A DNA stretch of 33,528 bases, taken from an uncultured bacterium (lineage in GTDB: Bacteria > Patescibacteriota > Minisyncoccia > Moranbacterales > GWC2-37-73). The DNA is taken from positions 1 through 33,528 of the forward strand of contig CAILTR010000115.1 of NCBI GenBank assembly GCA_903837175.1. Reading direction: 5' to 3'. The notes below the pieces were generated by a model, which saw only the letters and a program-made list of their open reading frames with translations, was not told the origin of the DNA and searched no databases. Made by a program: the position numbers and the translations under genes. Of this stretch, positions 14,736 through 22,798 are shown piece after piece (the stretch's first letter is position 1; every line of letters begins with the position of its first letter).

Positions 14736-15188
14736 ATGCTTTGTCCCTATTGCACTAACACTGAAACAAAAGTTGTCGACTCGCGTGATACTAACGATGG
14801 GAAAGCAATTCGCAGACGCCGAGAATGCGAAAAATGCCAAGCTCGTTTTAGTACTTATGAGGAGATGGAAATAATGCGCCTTTCCGTAATTAAGCGGGAT
14901 GGCAGTCGACAAGAATATGATCGCAAGAAAATTGAAATCGGTTTCCATAAGGCTTTAGAAAAAAGGCCAGTCAGTGAAGAAAAAATCAATAAAGCGATTG
15001 GCGATATCGAATATGAAATTCAAGCCAAGGAAGGGAGTGAAATATCTAGCAAAGAAATTGGAAAATTGATTCTAGAAAAATTAAAGGAAATGGATGACGT
15101 CGGCTATTTGAGATTTGCCAGTGTCTATAAGTCCTTTAAATCAGCTGACAGTTTTCGGAAAGAAATGGAGAAGATGGAGGGAGCTTGA
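14736..15188 (+). CDS. nrdR: Transcriptional repressor NrdR
   Basis: The 150-residue protein has the NrdR layout. An N-terminal zinc ribbon (MLCPYCTNTETKVVDSRDTNDG, RRRRECEKCQARFSTYE) binds DNA, followed by an ATP-cone (VIKRDGSRQEYDRKKI ... DDVGYLRFASVYKSF) that senses ATP/dATP. Length is normal for the family. NrdR represses ribonucleotide reductase genes when dATP is high. An NrdR box overlaps the transcription start upstream, so autoregulation is likely, and nrdD follows directly. It overlaps no other gene. Confidence 0.97.
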   Translation: MLCPYCTNTETKVVDSRDTNDGKAIRRRRECEKCQARFSTYEEMEIMRLSVIKRDGSRQEYDRKKIEIGFHKALEKRPVSEEKINKAIGDIEYEIQAKEGSEISSKEIGKLILEKLKEMDDVGYLRFASVYKSFKSADSFRKEMEKMEGA

Positions 15189-15352
15189 ATTAAAAATTCC
15201 AAATGTCAAATGTTTAATGTCTAATGTCTAATAAAATCCAAAAAATATAATAAAGCTAAATTGAAAAAATTTAAATAGCATAAAGTTAATTCGTAGATTC
15301 GCACCTCATTCGTAGATTCGAATCGGTCTAAATTCTCGGGGGAGAAAACAAT
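15189..15352 (+). other. nrdR-nrdD spacer with short repeats and a strong ribosome binding site
   Basis: ATTCGTAGATTCG occurs twice (15289-15301 and 15308-15320). Before them lie imperfect AATGTCTAATGTC repeats. The end, GGGGGAG eight bases before the nrdD ATG, is the clearest Shine-Dalgarno sequence in the window and fixes that start. No promoter of quality is seen, so nrdD probably depends on the nrdR promoter. Confidence 0.6.
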
Positions 15353-17476
15353 ATGAAAAAACAAAAGAAAGCTGGGGTGAAAAAGATTAGTAAGGTGTTG
15401 GCTGTAAAGAAAGTGGCTAAAGTTCAGCCGAGAAAAAATAAGAGTTTGGTTACTAAATTAATTAAGCGAAGTGGTCGGGTTGTTCCCTTTGACCAGAAAA
15501 AGATTGCGATTGCTACAACAAAGGCTTTTGCCGCTACGGGAGAAGGTAGCCCGAAAGAAGCTCAGAAGGTCAGTGATAAAGTAGTCCAGCTGCTGAACAA
15601 GAACTTTAAAAAAGGCTTCGTCCCCACGATTGAGGAATTGCAAGATATTATCGAGCGCGTCTTGATGGTCCTAGACTATGAAGAAACAGCTAAAGCGTAT
15701 ATTCTTTATCGCGAGCAGCATCGCAAGATTCGCGCCGTCAAAGAATCAATTAGTGAAGCGGTGGATTTAGTGGATAGCTATATTAGTCGAGCGGATTGGC
15801 GCGTAAAAGAAAATTCAAATATGGAATTTTCGCTGCAAGGACTTAATAATCATATTTTCTCAGTCGTTTCAGGAAAATATTGGATGGAAAAAGTTTATCC
15901 AAAAGAAATTAGGCAGGCGCATGAGGGCGGAGATATTCATATCCACGATTTGCAGCTTATTGCCGCTTATTGCTGTGGTTGGGATCTACATGATTTATTA
16001 GTGAAAGGTTTTGGGGGAGTGCCTGGTAAGATTTCTAGTGCCCCGCCAAAGCATTTTCGCGCAGCCTTGGGACAAGTAGTTAACTTTATCTATACTTTGC
16101 AAGGCGAGGCTAATGGTGCGCAAGCTTTTGCTAACTTTGACACCTTGCTAGCACCTTTTATCCGCTACGATAAATTGAGTTATAAAGAAGTAAAGCAGGC
16201 AATGCAGGAATTTGTCTTTAATATGAACGTGCCAACTCGGGTTGGTTTCCAGACTCCTTTTTCTAACATTACCCTGGATTTACAAGTACCTAAAATTTAT
16301 AAAGAGCAAGCAATCATTATCGGCGGAAAACCGCAAAAAGAAGTTTATGGCCAGTTTCAGGAAGAGATGAATATGATCAATAAGGCTTACGCTGAAGTAA
16401 TGACTGCTGGCGATGCCCAGAATCGAGTTTTTACTTTTCCAATTCCAACTTATAACATTACCAAGGATTTTAATTGGGAAGATAAGGCCCTGAATCCAAT
16501 TTGGGAAATGACTGCTAAATATGGGATGCCGTACTTTGCTAACTTTGTAAATTCTGACATGAGTCCAGATGATGCGCGGTCAATGTGTTGTCGCTTGCGG
16601 TTGGATAATCGCGAATTATATAAACGAGGTGGTGGACTTTTTGGAGCTAATCCCATGACTGGCTCAATCGGGGTAGTGACGATTAATCTTCCGAGGGCAG
16701 GGTTTGTAGCGAAAACTAAGAAAGAATTTCTAGATCAAGTTTATCATCTTATGGATTTAGCCAAAGAAAGTCTCGAAATTAAGCGGACTTTCGTGGAACG
16801 GCTAACAGATATCGGTCTTTATCCTTATTCTCGTTTTTATCTGCAGGATATTAAAAAGCGTCGCGGGGCTTATTGGTCAAACCATTTTACCACGATTGGA
16901 ATTATCGGGATGAATGAAGCACTGCTAAATTTGCTAGGCGTTGATATTACGACAGAAAAAGGCAATAAATTTGCCGAGGAAGTTTTGGAGAAAATGCGAG
17001 ATCGAATGGTTAAATATCAAAAAGAAACTGGCAGTTTATATAATTTGGAAGCTACGCCAGCCGAAGGCACGACCTATCGTTTGGCAAAATTGGATCAAAA
17101 GAAATATCCCGAAATTATTTTTGCCAATGATCAATCAGTAAAAGAAAAAGGTGGGGAGCCATATTATACAAACTCGTCTCATCTACCCGTTGGCTTTACG
17201 AGCGATATCTTCGAAGCTTTAGATTTGCAGGATAATTTGCAATCAAAATATACAGGCGGAACCGTGCTCCATGGATTTATCGGGGAAAAGATTAGTGATA
17301 TCGAAACTGTAAAAAAATTGGTTAGAAAAATTGCAACCAATTATAAGTTACCCTATTTTACCTTCACGCCAACTTTCAGTGTATGTCCGGTGCATGGCTA
17401 CATTTCAGGTGAAAAGCATATCTGTCCGAAGTGTGAAATAGAATTAGTTGCGCCTAAGTTTGAAACAGTAAAATAA
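15353..17476 (+). CDS. nrdD: Anaerobic ribonucleoside-triphosphate reductase, catalytic part lacking the glycyl-radical tail
   Basis: Class III RNR reduces ribonucleotides to deoxyribonucleotides under anoxia. After a Lys-rich start, an ATP-cone (about 35-125: KRSGRVVPFDQKKI ... DYEETAKAYILYREQHR) precedes the 10-stranded barrel. Family landmarks are GDIHIHDL, the active-site region MCCRLRLDNRELYKRGGGLFG, and SIGVVTINLPRAG. The C-terminus reaches the zinc ribbon (CPVHGYISGEKHICPKC) and stops 14 residues later at FETVK. The glycyl-radical segment (x-Y-x-R-V-x-G-Y) that should follow is absent from this polypeptide. An equivalent sequence is encoded in the separate gene at 17740. Without that partner the enzyme should be inactive. 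Confidence 0.95.
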   Translation: MKKQKKAGVKKISKVLAVKKVAKVQPRKNKSLVTKLIKRSGRVVPFDQKKIAIATTKAFAATGEGSPKEAQKVSDKVVQLLNKNFKKGFVPTIEELQDIIERVLMVLDYEETAKAYILYREQHRKIRAVKESISEAVDLVDSYISRADWRVKENSNMEFSLQGLNNHIFSVVSGKYWMEKVYPKEIRQAHEGGDIHIHDLQLIAAYCCGWDLHDLLVKGFGGVPGKISSAPPKHFRAALGQVVNFIYTLQGEANGAQAFANFDTLLAPFIRYDKLSYKEVKQAMQEFVFNMNVPTRVGFQTPFSNITLDLQVPKIYKEQAIIIGGKPQKEVYGQFQEEMNMINKAYAEVMTAGDAQNRVFTFPIPTYNITKDFNWEDKALNPIWEMTAKYGMPYFANFVNSDMSPDDARSMCCRLRLDNRELYKRGGGLFGANPMTGSIGVVTINLPRAGFVAKTKKEFLDQVYHLMDLAKESLEIKRTFVERLTDIGLYPYSRFYLQDIKKRRGAYWSNHFTTIGIIGMNEALLNLLGVDITTEKGNKFAEEVLEKMRDRMVKYQKETGSLYNLEATPAEGTTYRLAKLDQKKYPEIIFANDQSVKEKGGEPYYTNSSHLPVGFTSDIFEALDLQDNLQSKYTGGTVLHGFIGEKISDIETVKKLVRKIATNYKLPYFTFTPTFSVCPVHGYISGEKHICPKCEIELVAPKFETVK

Positions 17477-17504
17477 ATTTTTTCTGTTATCCTTAGTGAA
17501 AAAC

Positions 17505-17625
17505 TTGTCATCCTGAACTTGCCTGTCCGCCTTGGGAGGGTTTCAGGATCCTCGTACTAGTAAGCGCAGTGAACTAAATAAAGTACATAGATGCTGAATC
17601 CGCCAGCTGGCGGACAGCATGACAT
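17505..17625. repeat. Dispersed palindromic repeat (MITE-like), copy A
   Basis: About 120 bases begin TTGTCATCCTGAACTTGCC and end CAGCATGACA, so the tips form an inverted repeat (TGTCATCCTG / CAGCATGACA, one mismatch). The right half contains the hairpin TCCGCCAGCTGGCGGA inside ATGCTG...CAGCAT. Copy B at 28056 shares the first 24 bases with few changes and has the same type of end. It lies exactly between the catalytic nrdD gene and its separated glycyl-radical gene. Confidence 0.8.
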
Positions 17626-17739
17626 CGAGTCCGTTTTCAATCAAACGCCGCAAGGCGATTAAAATAAATTAAATTAATAATGAAAATTTGCATCTTGCGA
17701 GAATAATTAAAATTCTGCATTTTGCAAAAAAACAAAAAT

Positions 17740-18021
17740 ATGGAGAGTCACACTTGTCATGACTGCGGAAGCGTTTTAACTTGCGGGACTGAATTCGTGC
17801 GTTTTGAAGGTGCCCTGGAAGGTAGTGATGCGCTTAAATGTCGAGAATGCTTCGATAAAAATCCAGCCTTGCAAAATTTCCAGGCTTGTGACGTTTATTC
17901 TCGTGTCGTGGGTTTTCATACCCCAGTTCGCCGTTGGAACAATGGAAAAGCTGCAGAATGGAATGATCGCAAAACTTACCAAGTAGATGGAACTTTCCAA
18001 GCAGCTTGCGCTAGCTGCTAA
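17740..18021 (+). CDS. Stand-alone glycyl-radical subunit of NrdD with its own zinc ribbon
   Basis: The second half, DVYSRVVGFHTPVRRWN then GKAAEWNDRKTY, is the C-terminal glycyl-radical domain of class III RNR, with RVVGF carrying the radical glycine. The first half (CHDCGSVLTCG ... KCRECFD) and a terminal CASC form Cys pairs typical of a zinc ribbon. So this is not just a cut-off tail: it has its own folding unit, about 93 residues from the ATG at 17740. The track start at 17722 is a TTG six codons earlier and is less likely. I infer that it docks on the NrdD above and is charged by NrdG below, much as GrcA/YfiD supplies a glycyl radical to damaged pyruvate formate-lyase. No NrdD tail is found elsewhere in the window. 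Confidence 0.85.
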   Translation: MESHTCHDCGSVLTCGTEFVRFEGALEGSDALKCRECFDKNPALQNFQACDVYSRVVGFHTPVRRWNNGKAAEWNDRKTYQVDGTFQAACASC

Positions 18022-18047
18022 TAAAGGTATACATTTTTGAGGGCAGT

Positions 18048-18125
18048 GTAAACCTGAACTATTTTGTTTTACAGGCTCGGACCAGCTGGACCGTAGGGCT
18101 GGAAAATAAAATAGTTCAGGTTTAC
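18048..18125. repeat. Long inverted repeat downstream of the glycyl-radical gene
   Basis: 23-base arms (18048-18070 and 18103-18125) beginning GTAAACCTGAACTATTTT pair with one mismatch around a 32-base loop containing CCAGCTGG. The hairpin begins 27 bases after the stop codon. It may stabilise or end the nrdD transcript, or be a mobile palindromic unit. Confidence 0.8.
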
Positions 18126-18221
18126 CTAGCAGGATCGTTATGCGAAATAAGTTGTTTGTTTCAAATCTCAGCGGAGCCTGAGCGCGACGCAGTCGCAGTT
18201 TGAAGCCAACAAAAAAGATGG

Positions 18222-18254
18222 CAGGGCGACCTTGATGTAAATCAGGTCGCCCTG
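18222..18254. repeat. GC-rich hairpin in the nrdD-nrdG spacer
   Basis: CAGGGCGACC and GGTCGCCCTG pair perfectly, and the stem continues through TGAT/ATCA with one bulged T. No T-run follows on the + strand. Beyond it, 18255-18400 is a run of AAATTT-type AT repeats typical of the spacers here. I see no gene in 18022-18462. Confidence 0.75.
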
Positions 18255-18462
18255 AATTTACTCAAAAATTTTAAATTTTAAGTTTTAAATTTCAAATCAA
18301 ATCCAAATTTTTAAATATTTAATTTTTTAAAGAATTCAAAATTTGGTCATTGGAAATTCATTTCAAATTTAAAATTTCAAATTTAAAATTTGAGCAGCTG
18401 TATTTATTTTTTAAGGCGATAAATTTTAAATAAACATAATTTGTTGCCGCAAATTTAACCTT

Positions 18463-19164
18463 ATGAGAATAGGTGGTTTCCAAAAAATGACCCTAATCGA
18501 CTATCCCGGTAAGTTGGCAACCACGGTTTTTACGGTGGGCTGTAATTTTCGTTGTAGCTTTTGCCATAATCCAGAGTTGGTACTGCCAGAAAAGTTTCCA
18601 CCCTTGAATAATTTAGAAGCAGAATTTTTTCAGCATCTTTCGCGGCGCAAGGGAAAATTGGAAGGCGTTTGCATTACGGGTGGCGAACCAACTATCCAAC
18701 CAGACTTGCTTGATTTTATTAGGAAAATTAAGCAAATGGGTTTTTTAGTTAAGCTTGATTCTAACGGTAGCCAGCCGGAGGTATTGAAGAAAGTTATTGC
18801 GGAAAAGCTGGTTGATTTTATTGCGATGGATATTAAAAATAGTCCAGCTGGATACGTGCGCACAGTTGGAATTGGTGTCGAGCTTAAAAAAATAAGGCAA
18901 AGCGTAAAGTTGATTATGGAAAGTGGAATTGACTATGAATTTCGCACTACTGTCGTGCCTGGGATCCATGGCGAAAAAGATTTTGAAAAAATTGGCCAGT
19001 GGCTTGAAGGTGCAAAAGTTTATTATTTGCAAGAATATCGCGAAAGACATATTTTAGATTCAAATTTGAAAACTAAGACAACTGGAAAAACTCTTGATTT
19101 AGGGAAAATTAAGCAACTGCTGAAAGTTTATGTTAAAAAGGTAGGAATTAGGGAAAATAGTTAA
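18463..19164 (+). CDS. nrdG: Anaerobic RNR activating enzyme (radical SAM, NrdG2 type)
   Basis: The start MRIGGFQKMTLIDYPGKLATTVF and the cluster motif C27-x3-C31-x2-C34 (CNFRCSFCHNPEL) are typical of NrdG2-type activases, with CITGGEPTIQPDL binding SAM and MDIKNSPAGY in the middle. The 233-residue length fits. The enzyme cuts SAM to make the radical that is stored on the NrdD glycine. Here that glycine is on the separate 17740 protein, so this activase probably acts on the small subunit or its complex with NrdD. It lies 441 bases downstream of it. Confidence 0.93.
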   Translation: MRIGGFQKMTLIDYPGKLATTVFTVGCNFRCSFCHNPELVLPEKFPPLNNLEAEFFQHLSRRKGKLEGVCITGGEPTIQPDLLDFIRKIKQMGFLVKLDSNGSQPEVLKKVIAEKLVDFIAMDIKNSPAGYVRTVGIGVELKKIRQSVKLIMESGIDYEFRTTVVPGIHGEKDFEKIGQWLEGAKVYYLQEYRERHILDSNLKTKTTGKTLDLGKIKQLLKVYVKKVGIRENS

Positions 19165-19318
19165 AAGTAGAAATCGTGAAAAAAAAATAATTCAGGCGCG
19201 TAGAACTAGATAGTAGTAATAGAAAACAGAAGTTACAGGCTTCTTTTTTTATGCTAAAATATTAATAGGCTGAATTTTAATATTTGAGAACCTAATTATT
19301 TTTTAAAGTCATTGTTTT

Positions 19319-19705
19319 ATGTGGGAAAAGCTTAAAAAAATTATAGTTCAGGTGGCGGTGCTTTTTATTAACGTCGCGCTAGTGGGTGGGGGAGTGGCTT
19401 ATTTTAAAAATCAGCAAGAAAAAAAAGATGCTTTGCAGGCGCTTGCTGATAATGTAATAGTGGAAACGCCAGTTGAAACGATTGACCCGATTGCTGAAAA
19501 GGCCGCGCAATTGCAACAAATTATCGATCAGGTCGCTACGCAAAAAAATGAAAATGTGGCTAAAAATACTGGGAAAATTACCGTCCAACAACCTAAAACA
19601 GTTACTCAAGTAATTCCAGGAGGTACGAAAACTGTTACAACTACTGCCCCAAGTTCAAGTTCTACTACTACCTCAAAACCAGCTAAAACCACTAAAAAAA
19701 GTTAA
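19319..19705 (+). CDS. Small anchored protein of the ApbE/ferric-reductase cluster
   Basis: The 128-residue protein has one N-terminal membrane segment (IIVQVAVLFINVALVGGGVAYF) followed by a helical, probably coiled-coil stretch (about 32-80) and a Thr/Ser/Lys-rich tail. I find no FMN-attachment motif of the (S/T)GA(S/T) type and no cysteines, so it is not an evident substrate of the ApbE encoded two genes down. The stretch TVTQVIPGGTKTVT resembles TYTQIIKLPDQIVTKT in the next protein, which hints at related surface segments. It is only five bases from the next gene, so the four genes 19319-22043 form one tight operon. Function unknown. Confidence 0.6.
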   Translation: MWEKLKKIIVQVAVLFINVALVGGGVAYFKNQQEKKDALQALADNVIVETPVETIDPIAEKAAQLQQIIDQVATQKNENVAKNTGKITVQQPKTVTQVIPGGTKTVTTTAPSSSSTTTSKPAKTTKKS

Positions 19706-19710
19706 AAAAT

Positions 19711-20193
19711 ATGGCTAATAAAGAAAAAATAAAGCTTTTCTTTGCAATTTTCTTCCTGCTAGGTTTCTCTTTGCTTTCCAATAGCGTCATTAGAAAAAAG
19801 GTCTTTCCTTCGCTAGGAACTTCCTTGGATAGTAATAAACTAGCTTTAGCTGATGATGAAGAGGGTGAGAAAAATAGGGGTGAGTCTGATGATGAAAATG
19901 CAGAAGCAGTTTCAGCAACTCCAGCCTCTAGCTCAAGTTCTTCGAAACCGCAGACCTATACGCAAATTATTAAATTACCAGACCAAATCGTAACCAAAAC
20001 TGTTATTGAGGATGTAATTTTAATTGACACTGATAAAGATGGCTTAGCTGATGGTAGCGATCCGCATCCAACTATTCCTGAATTTATTATCGTCACGGAT
20101 AATAATGGAAATGGGATTGATGATAGTTATGAAATAGCTGTTGGTGATAGTAACGGGAATGGGGTGGCAGATAATTACGAGGCAATAAAATGA
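19711..20193 (+). CDS. Exported protein with thrombospondin-3/EF-hand-like calcium motifs
   Basis: An N-terminal hydrophobic signal or anchor (IKLFFAIFFLLGFSLLSNSV) precedes an acidic and Ser-rich linker. Three Asp/Asn-rich loops follow: DTDKDGLADGSDPHP, DNNGNGIDDSYE and DSNGNGVADNYE. These follow the DxDxDGxxD pattern of thrombospondin type 3 repeats and dockerin-like calcium loops. The membrane protein at 21150 carries the same kind of loops. The stop is followed four bases later by the apbE start. A calcium-dependent partner or scaffold for the redox proteins is inferred. Confidence 0.7.
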   Translation: MANKEKIKLFFAIFFLLGFSLLSNSVIRKKVFPSLGTSLDSNKLALADDEEGEKNRGESDDENAEAVSATPASSSSSSKPQTYTQIIKLPDQIVTKTVIEDVILIDTDKDGLADGSDPHPTIPEFIIVTDNNGNGIDDSYEIAVGDSNGNGVADNYEAIK

Positions 20194-20197
20194 CGCT

Positions 20198-21157
20198 ATG
20201 ATTAATGAACAATCAATGGCTAGGGTGGCCAGGCGACAATTTAAAAAATTTGGAACCGAGATTGATTTTCAAATCGTAGTTGCTGATCAGGATAAAATTG
20301 TCGAGGCTGAGAAAGATCTTGAGCAAGCTGAAAGAAAGTGCGATGAAATTGAAAAAATTTTTAGTCGCTTTGACACTGAGAGTGAGCTAATGAAGATTAA
20401 TTCTCAATTAGGGGTTTCCTGGCCAGCTTCAACCCAGCTAGTTGAAATTGCTAAATTAGCGCTTAGTTATAATCAGGAAACTTCGGGATATTTTGACCCG
20501 CGGATTATTGGTGAGCTTGAAGCTACTGGGTATAATTGTGATTTTGAAAAAATTAAAGAGGCTAAAATTTCAGTAGCGAAAAAAGTTATTAATTTTGAGC
20601 GAGCACTGCACGAAGATTTGATTATCAAAGAGGCTAAACTTACTTTCAAGGAGCGAATGGATTTTGCTGGAATTGTTAAAGGCTATGCAGTTGATCAGCT
20701 TACGCAGTTTTTTAAGGCGTGCGGTTGGAAAAACTTCTTAGTTGATTGTGGGGGCGATATGTTTTTTAGTGGGAAAGATCAAAATGGCAACCCGTGGTAT
20801 ATTGATATTGAAGGAATTGCTTATGAAAACTTGATGTTGGAATTGCAGGAAAAAGCCATTGCAACTTCTGGTATTGGAAAAAGAAAATGGGAAATTGCGG
20901 GAAAAAGATTTCATCACTTAGTTAACCCGAAAGATTGTGGACAATATTGTTTTGATTTGAAATCGGTGACTGTGGTGGCGGACTGTGCTGCGAAGGCTGA
21001 CGTTTGGGCGAAAACTCTTTTTGTGATGGGGGCTAGCGTTGCAAAAAGTTTAGCCCAAGAAAAAAAGCTTGCTTGCGCTATTTTAGCTTATCGCGGAGGA
21101 GCTTGGATTTCAACCGAATTTAAGAAATATTTACATAACCCTCAAAACAATGAATAA
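20198..21157 (+). CDS. apbE: FAD:protein FMN transferase (ApbE family)
   Basis: The 319 residues contain the ApbE landmarks: FSRFDTESELMKIN (FSR[FY]xxxSExxxxN), FAGIVKGYAVDQL (usual GGIAKGYAVD), FLVDCGGDMFFSG, ATSGIGKRKW, HHLVNPKDC, and ADCAAKADVWAKTLFVMG near the end. ApbE cuts FAD and attaches FMN through a phosphoester to a Thr in target proteins outside the membrane. No signal peptide or lipobox is visible at this start, so export is unclear. In the usual ADxxAT(A/G)LFVMG the Thr is a metal ligand, and here it reads ADVWAKTLF, a possible change. The gene overlaps the next by 8 bases. No obvious flavinylation target lies in the window. Confidence 0.9.
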   Translation: MINEQSMARVARRQFKKFGTEIDFQIVVADQDKIVEAEKDLEQAERKCDEIEKIFSRFDTESELMKINSQLGVSWPASTQLVEIAKLALSYNQETSGYFDPRIIGELEATGYNCDFEKIKEAKISVAKKVINFERALHEDLIIKEAKLTFKERMDFAGIVKGYAVDQLTQFFKACGWKNFLVDCGGDMFFSGKDQNGNPWYIDIEGIAYENLMLELQEKAIATSGIGKRKWEIAGKRFHHLVNPKDCGQYCFDLKSVTVVADCAAKADVWAKTLFVMGASVAKSLAQEKKLACAILAYRGGAWISTEFKKYLHNPQNNE

Positions 21158-22043
21158 GAAAATTTTTGCAATGTTGCTCCTCGTATTTTTTTCAACTTTT
21201 TTTAGTTGGAAAGTTGTGGGCGCTCAGGAAAATTTCAAAGTTAACTATGCTGGACAAGTAGCCGTTGATAGTGATTTAGATGGCTTGACTGATCAAGGTG
21301 AAATTCAAGTTTTTCGCACCGACCCTAATAAAGCGGATACGGATGGCGACAGCTACGGTGATGGGGTGGAAGTTCTAGCTGGAACCGATCCGCTGGATGC
21401 AAAATTATATCCTGGCACAAAGCCCGAAGAGACTGTCGCTGAACAGGCACCAGTTACGGTAGTAGAAGTTCCTGTACCTTGGTATATTTCTCGCGCTAGT
21501 GGCTTAGTGTCCTTTTTCCTGCTTTACCTTTCGATTTTCTTGGGGCTAACTCTACGAATTCCGCTGCTGCGAAAAATATTTTTGCCAATTTATTCCATGA
21601 AAATTCATTGCTGGCTTTCGCTCCAGGCTTTGCTGTTTGCTTTTGTGCATGCAGTTGCATTGATCTTTGATAAGTGGTTGGGCTTTAAATTGGTTGATTT
21701 ATTTGTGCCCTTTGCTTCACAGTATAAGCCGGAACTTACAGTCTACGGTATTCTTGGTTTTTATTTAATGATTATTATGATTCTGACTTCATACGGTCGG
21801 AAACTAATTTCCCAAAAAGTTTGGCGCTTTGTGCATTTTACAAACTTGGTCCTCTACGGTGTTGTTTTTGTGCATGCTCTTTATTTAGGTACCGACCTCA
21901 AAGTTGAGCTATTTCGAAATATCTTTATTTTAGCAAATGCCTTCCTGGTTTTCTTGATGCTATATAATCTCGAGCTTCGTATCGTCGAATCGATTCGGCT
22001 TCGCAAGCAAAAGCAGGAAGCGTTAAATAATAGTAGCGTATAG
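21150..22043 (+). CDS. Ferric-reductase-like di-heme membrane protein with calcium-binding outside domain
   Basis: A signal peptide (ending VVGAQ) leads into thrombospondin-3-like loops (DSDLDGLTDQGE, DTDGDSYGDGVE), a linker, then five membrane segments. Two of these carry His pairs 13-14 residues apart (IHCWLSLQALLFAFVHA and FVHFTNLVLYGVVFVHA), the layout by which ferric-reductase/NOX-like domains hold two b hemes across the membrane. No FAD/NAD domain is attached. With ApbE directly upstream, the protein probably moves electrons across the membrane to or from a flavinylated partner. The start overlaps apbE by 8 bases. Heme must be acquired or made elsewhere. Confidence 0.8.
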   Translation: MNKKIFAMLLLVFFSTFFSWKVVGAQENFKVNYAGQVAVDSDLDGLTDQGEIQVFRTDPNKADTDGDSYGDGVEVLAGTDPLDAKLYPGTKPEETVAEQAPVTVVEVPVPWYISRASGLVSFFLLYLSIFLGLTLRIPLLRKIFLPIYSMKIHCWLSLQALLFAFVHAVALIFDKWLGFKLVDLFVPFASQYKPELTVYGILGFYLMIIMILTSYGRKLISQKVWRFVHFTNLVLYGVVFVHALYLGTDLKVELFRNIFILANAFLVFLMLYNLELRIVESIRLRKQKQEALNNSSV

Positions 22044-22356
22044 ATAAGCTAAAAAATATTATTAATTTATTGGATTAGTAAAAGCACCTTAATTTTGTAT
22101 TTTTGTATCCTCCGCACATTGCGAAGTGCGTAGGCAAAAGACGATTGATGAGCGTAAAAAATTTCTAGCGAGCTTTTTCAGCAGAAAAAGTGCAGCGGGA
22201 ATTTTTAGCGAAGAGTGAAGTCTTTGCCCCAGCAACGAGCACGTGTCGGGATTTCTTTTGTAACTTTTCTTCTAAAAGAAAAGTTAATTCATTTATATTT
22301 TGTAGCTAATGGATTGATTATAAATGTCCAAGCGTAATTGTTCAATTTTATTTCAT
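22044..22356. other. Spacer with hairpin; no gene seen
   Basis: TAACTTTTCTT (22261-22271) and AAGAAAAGTTA (22276-22286) form a perfect 11-bp stem with a 4-base loop, usable as a terminator in either direction. The rest looks non-coding, with fragments resembling intergenic repeats. The track ORF start at 22324 lies at its end and is not favoured. Confidence 0.5.
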
Positions 22357-22581
22357 ATGCGTATCTACATTAAAGTTTCCCCACGCTCTTCGAAAAATGA
22401 AGTCGTGAAAGTTTCCGAGGGGGAATACAATATGAAGCTCACCGCGCCGCCAGTTGACGGGCAGGCGAATGAAGCGCTCATAAAACTACTCGCTAAATTT
22501 TTTGGCGTTTCAAAAAGTAGCATCAATATCGTCGGTGGCAAGACTGCCAAAATTAAAATGGTGGATATCGCCAGCCTATGA
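22357..22581 (+). CDS. DUF167 / YggU family protein
   Basis: From the ATG at 22357 the protein is 74 residues, starting MRIYIKVSPRSSKNEV as usual for DUF167, with the family core LTAPPVDGQANEALIKLLA, FFGVSKSSINIVGGKTAKIK. The role of this widespread small family is not established. The track start, 11 codons earlier, adds MSKRNCSILFH, unlike family members. It stands alone between two spacers. Confidence 0.9.
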   Translation: MRIYIKVSPRSSKNEVVKVSEGEYNMKLTAPPVDGQANEALIKLLAKFFGVSKSSINIVGGKTAKIKMVDIASL

Positions 22582-22610
22582 AAATTGTTAAAAATTATAC
22601 TAATAGCGAG

Positions 22611-22698
22611 TTAACTAAGTTGATACTATATTACGACGGAGCTAAGCTTAGATTCGGCGCTTAGCTCCAGGATAGCAAGCTAGTATAGATTAAGTTAA
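22611..22698. repeat. Compound inverted repeat with GC-rich core
   Basis: Outer arms TTAACTAAGTTGATACTA (22611-22628) and TAGTATAGATTAAGTTAA (22681-22698) match at 14 of 18 positions. An inner stem GGAGCTAAGC / GCTTAGCTCC (22638-22647, 22659-22668) is perfect with an 11-base loop. It may be a small palindromic element or a structured RNA. A TGGTATAAT follows directly at 22701. Confidence 0.7.
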
Positions 22699-22700
22699 TT

Positions 22701-22709
22701 TGGTATAAT
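22701..22709 (+). promoter_or_regulatory. Extended -10 element before the PaaX/Cas2-like gene
   Basis: TGGTATAAT has the extended TG but no convincing -35. Transcription from it would pass through the hairpin at 22799-22842 before reaching the gene, so that hairpin could attenuate it. Confidence 0.35.
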
Positions 22710-22798
22710 TTTTTTGAAATGTTTTAATTTAGAGCCTCAAAATTAAACAGGGAAAATTATTCTTTTTTAAAAAAAAGAAACACAGCAATAGGAAAATA

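Noticed and set aside
16941-17141. ORF inside nrdD in another frame
   Set aside because: The nrdD frame is strongly conserved through this stretch, and the ORF is a shadow.
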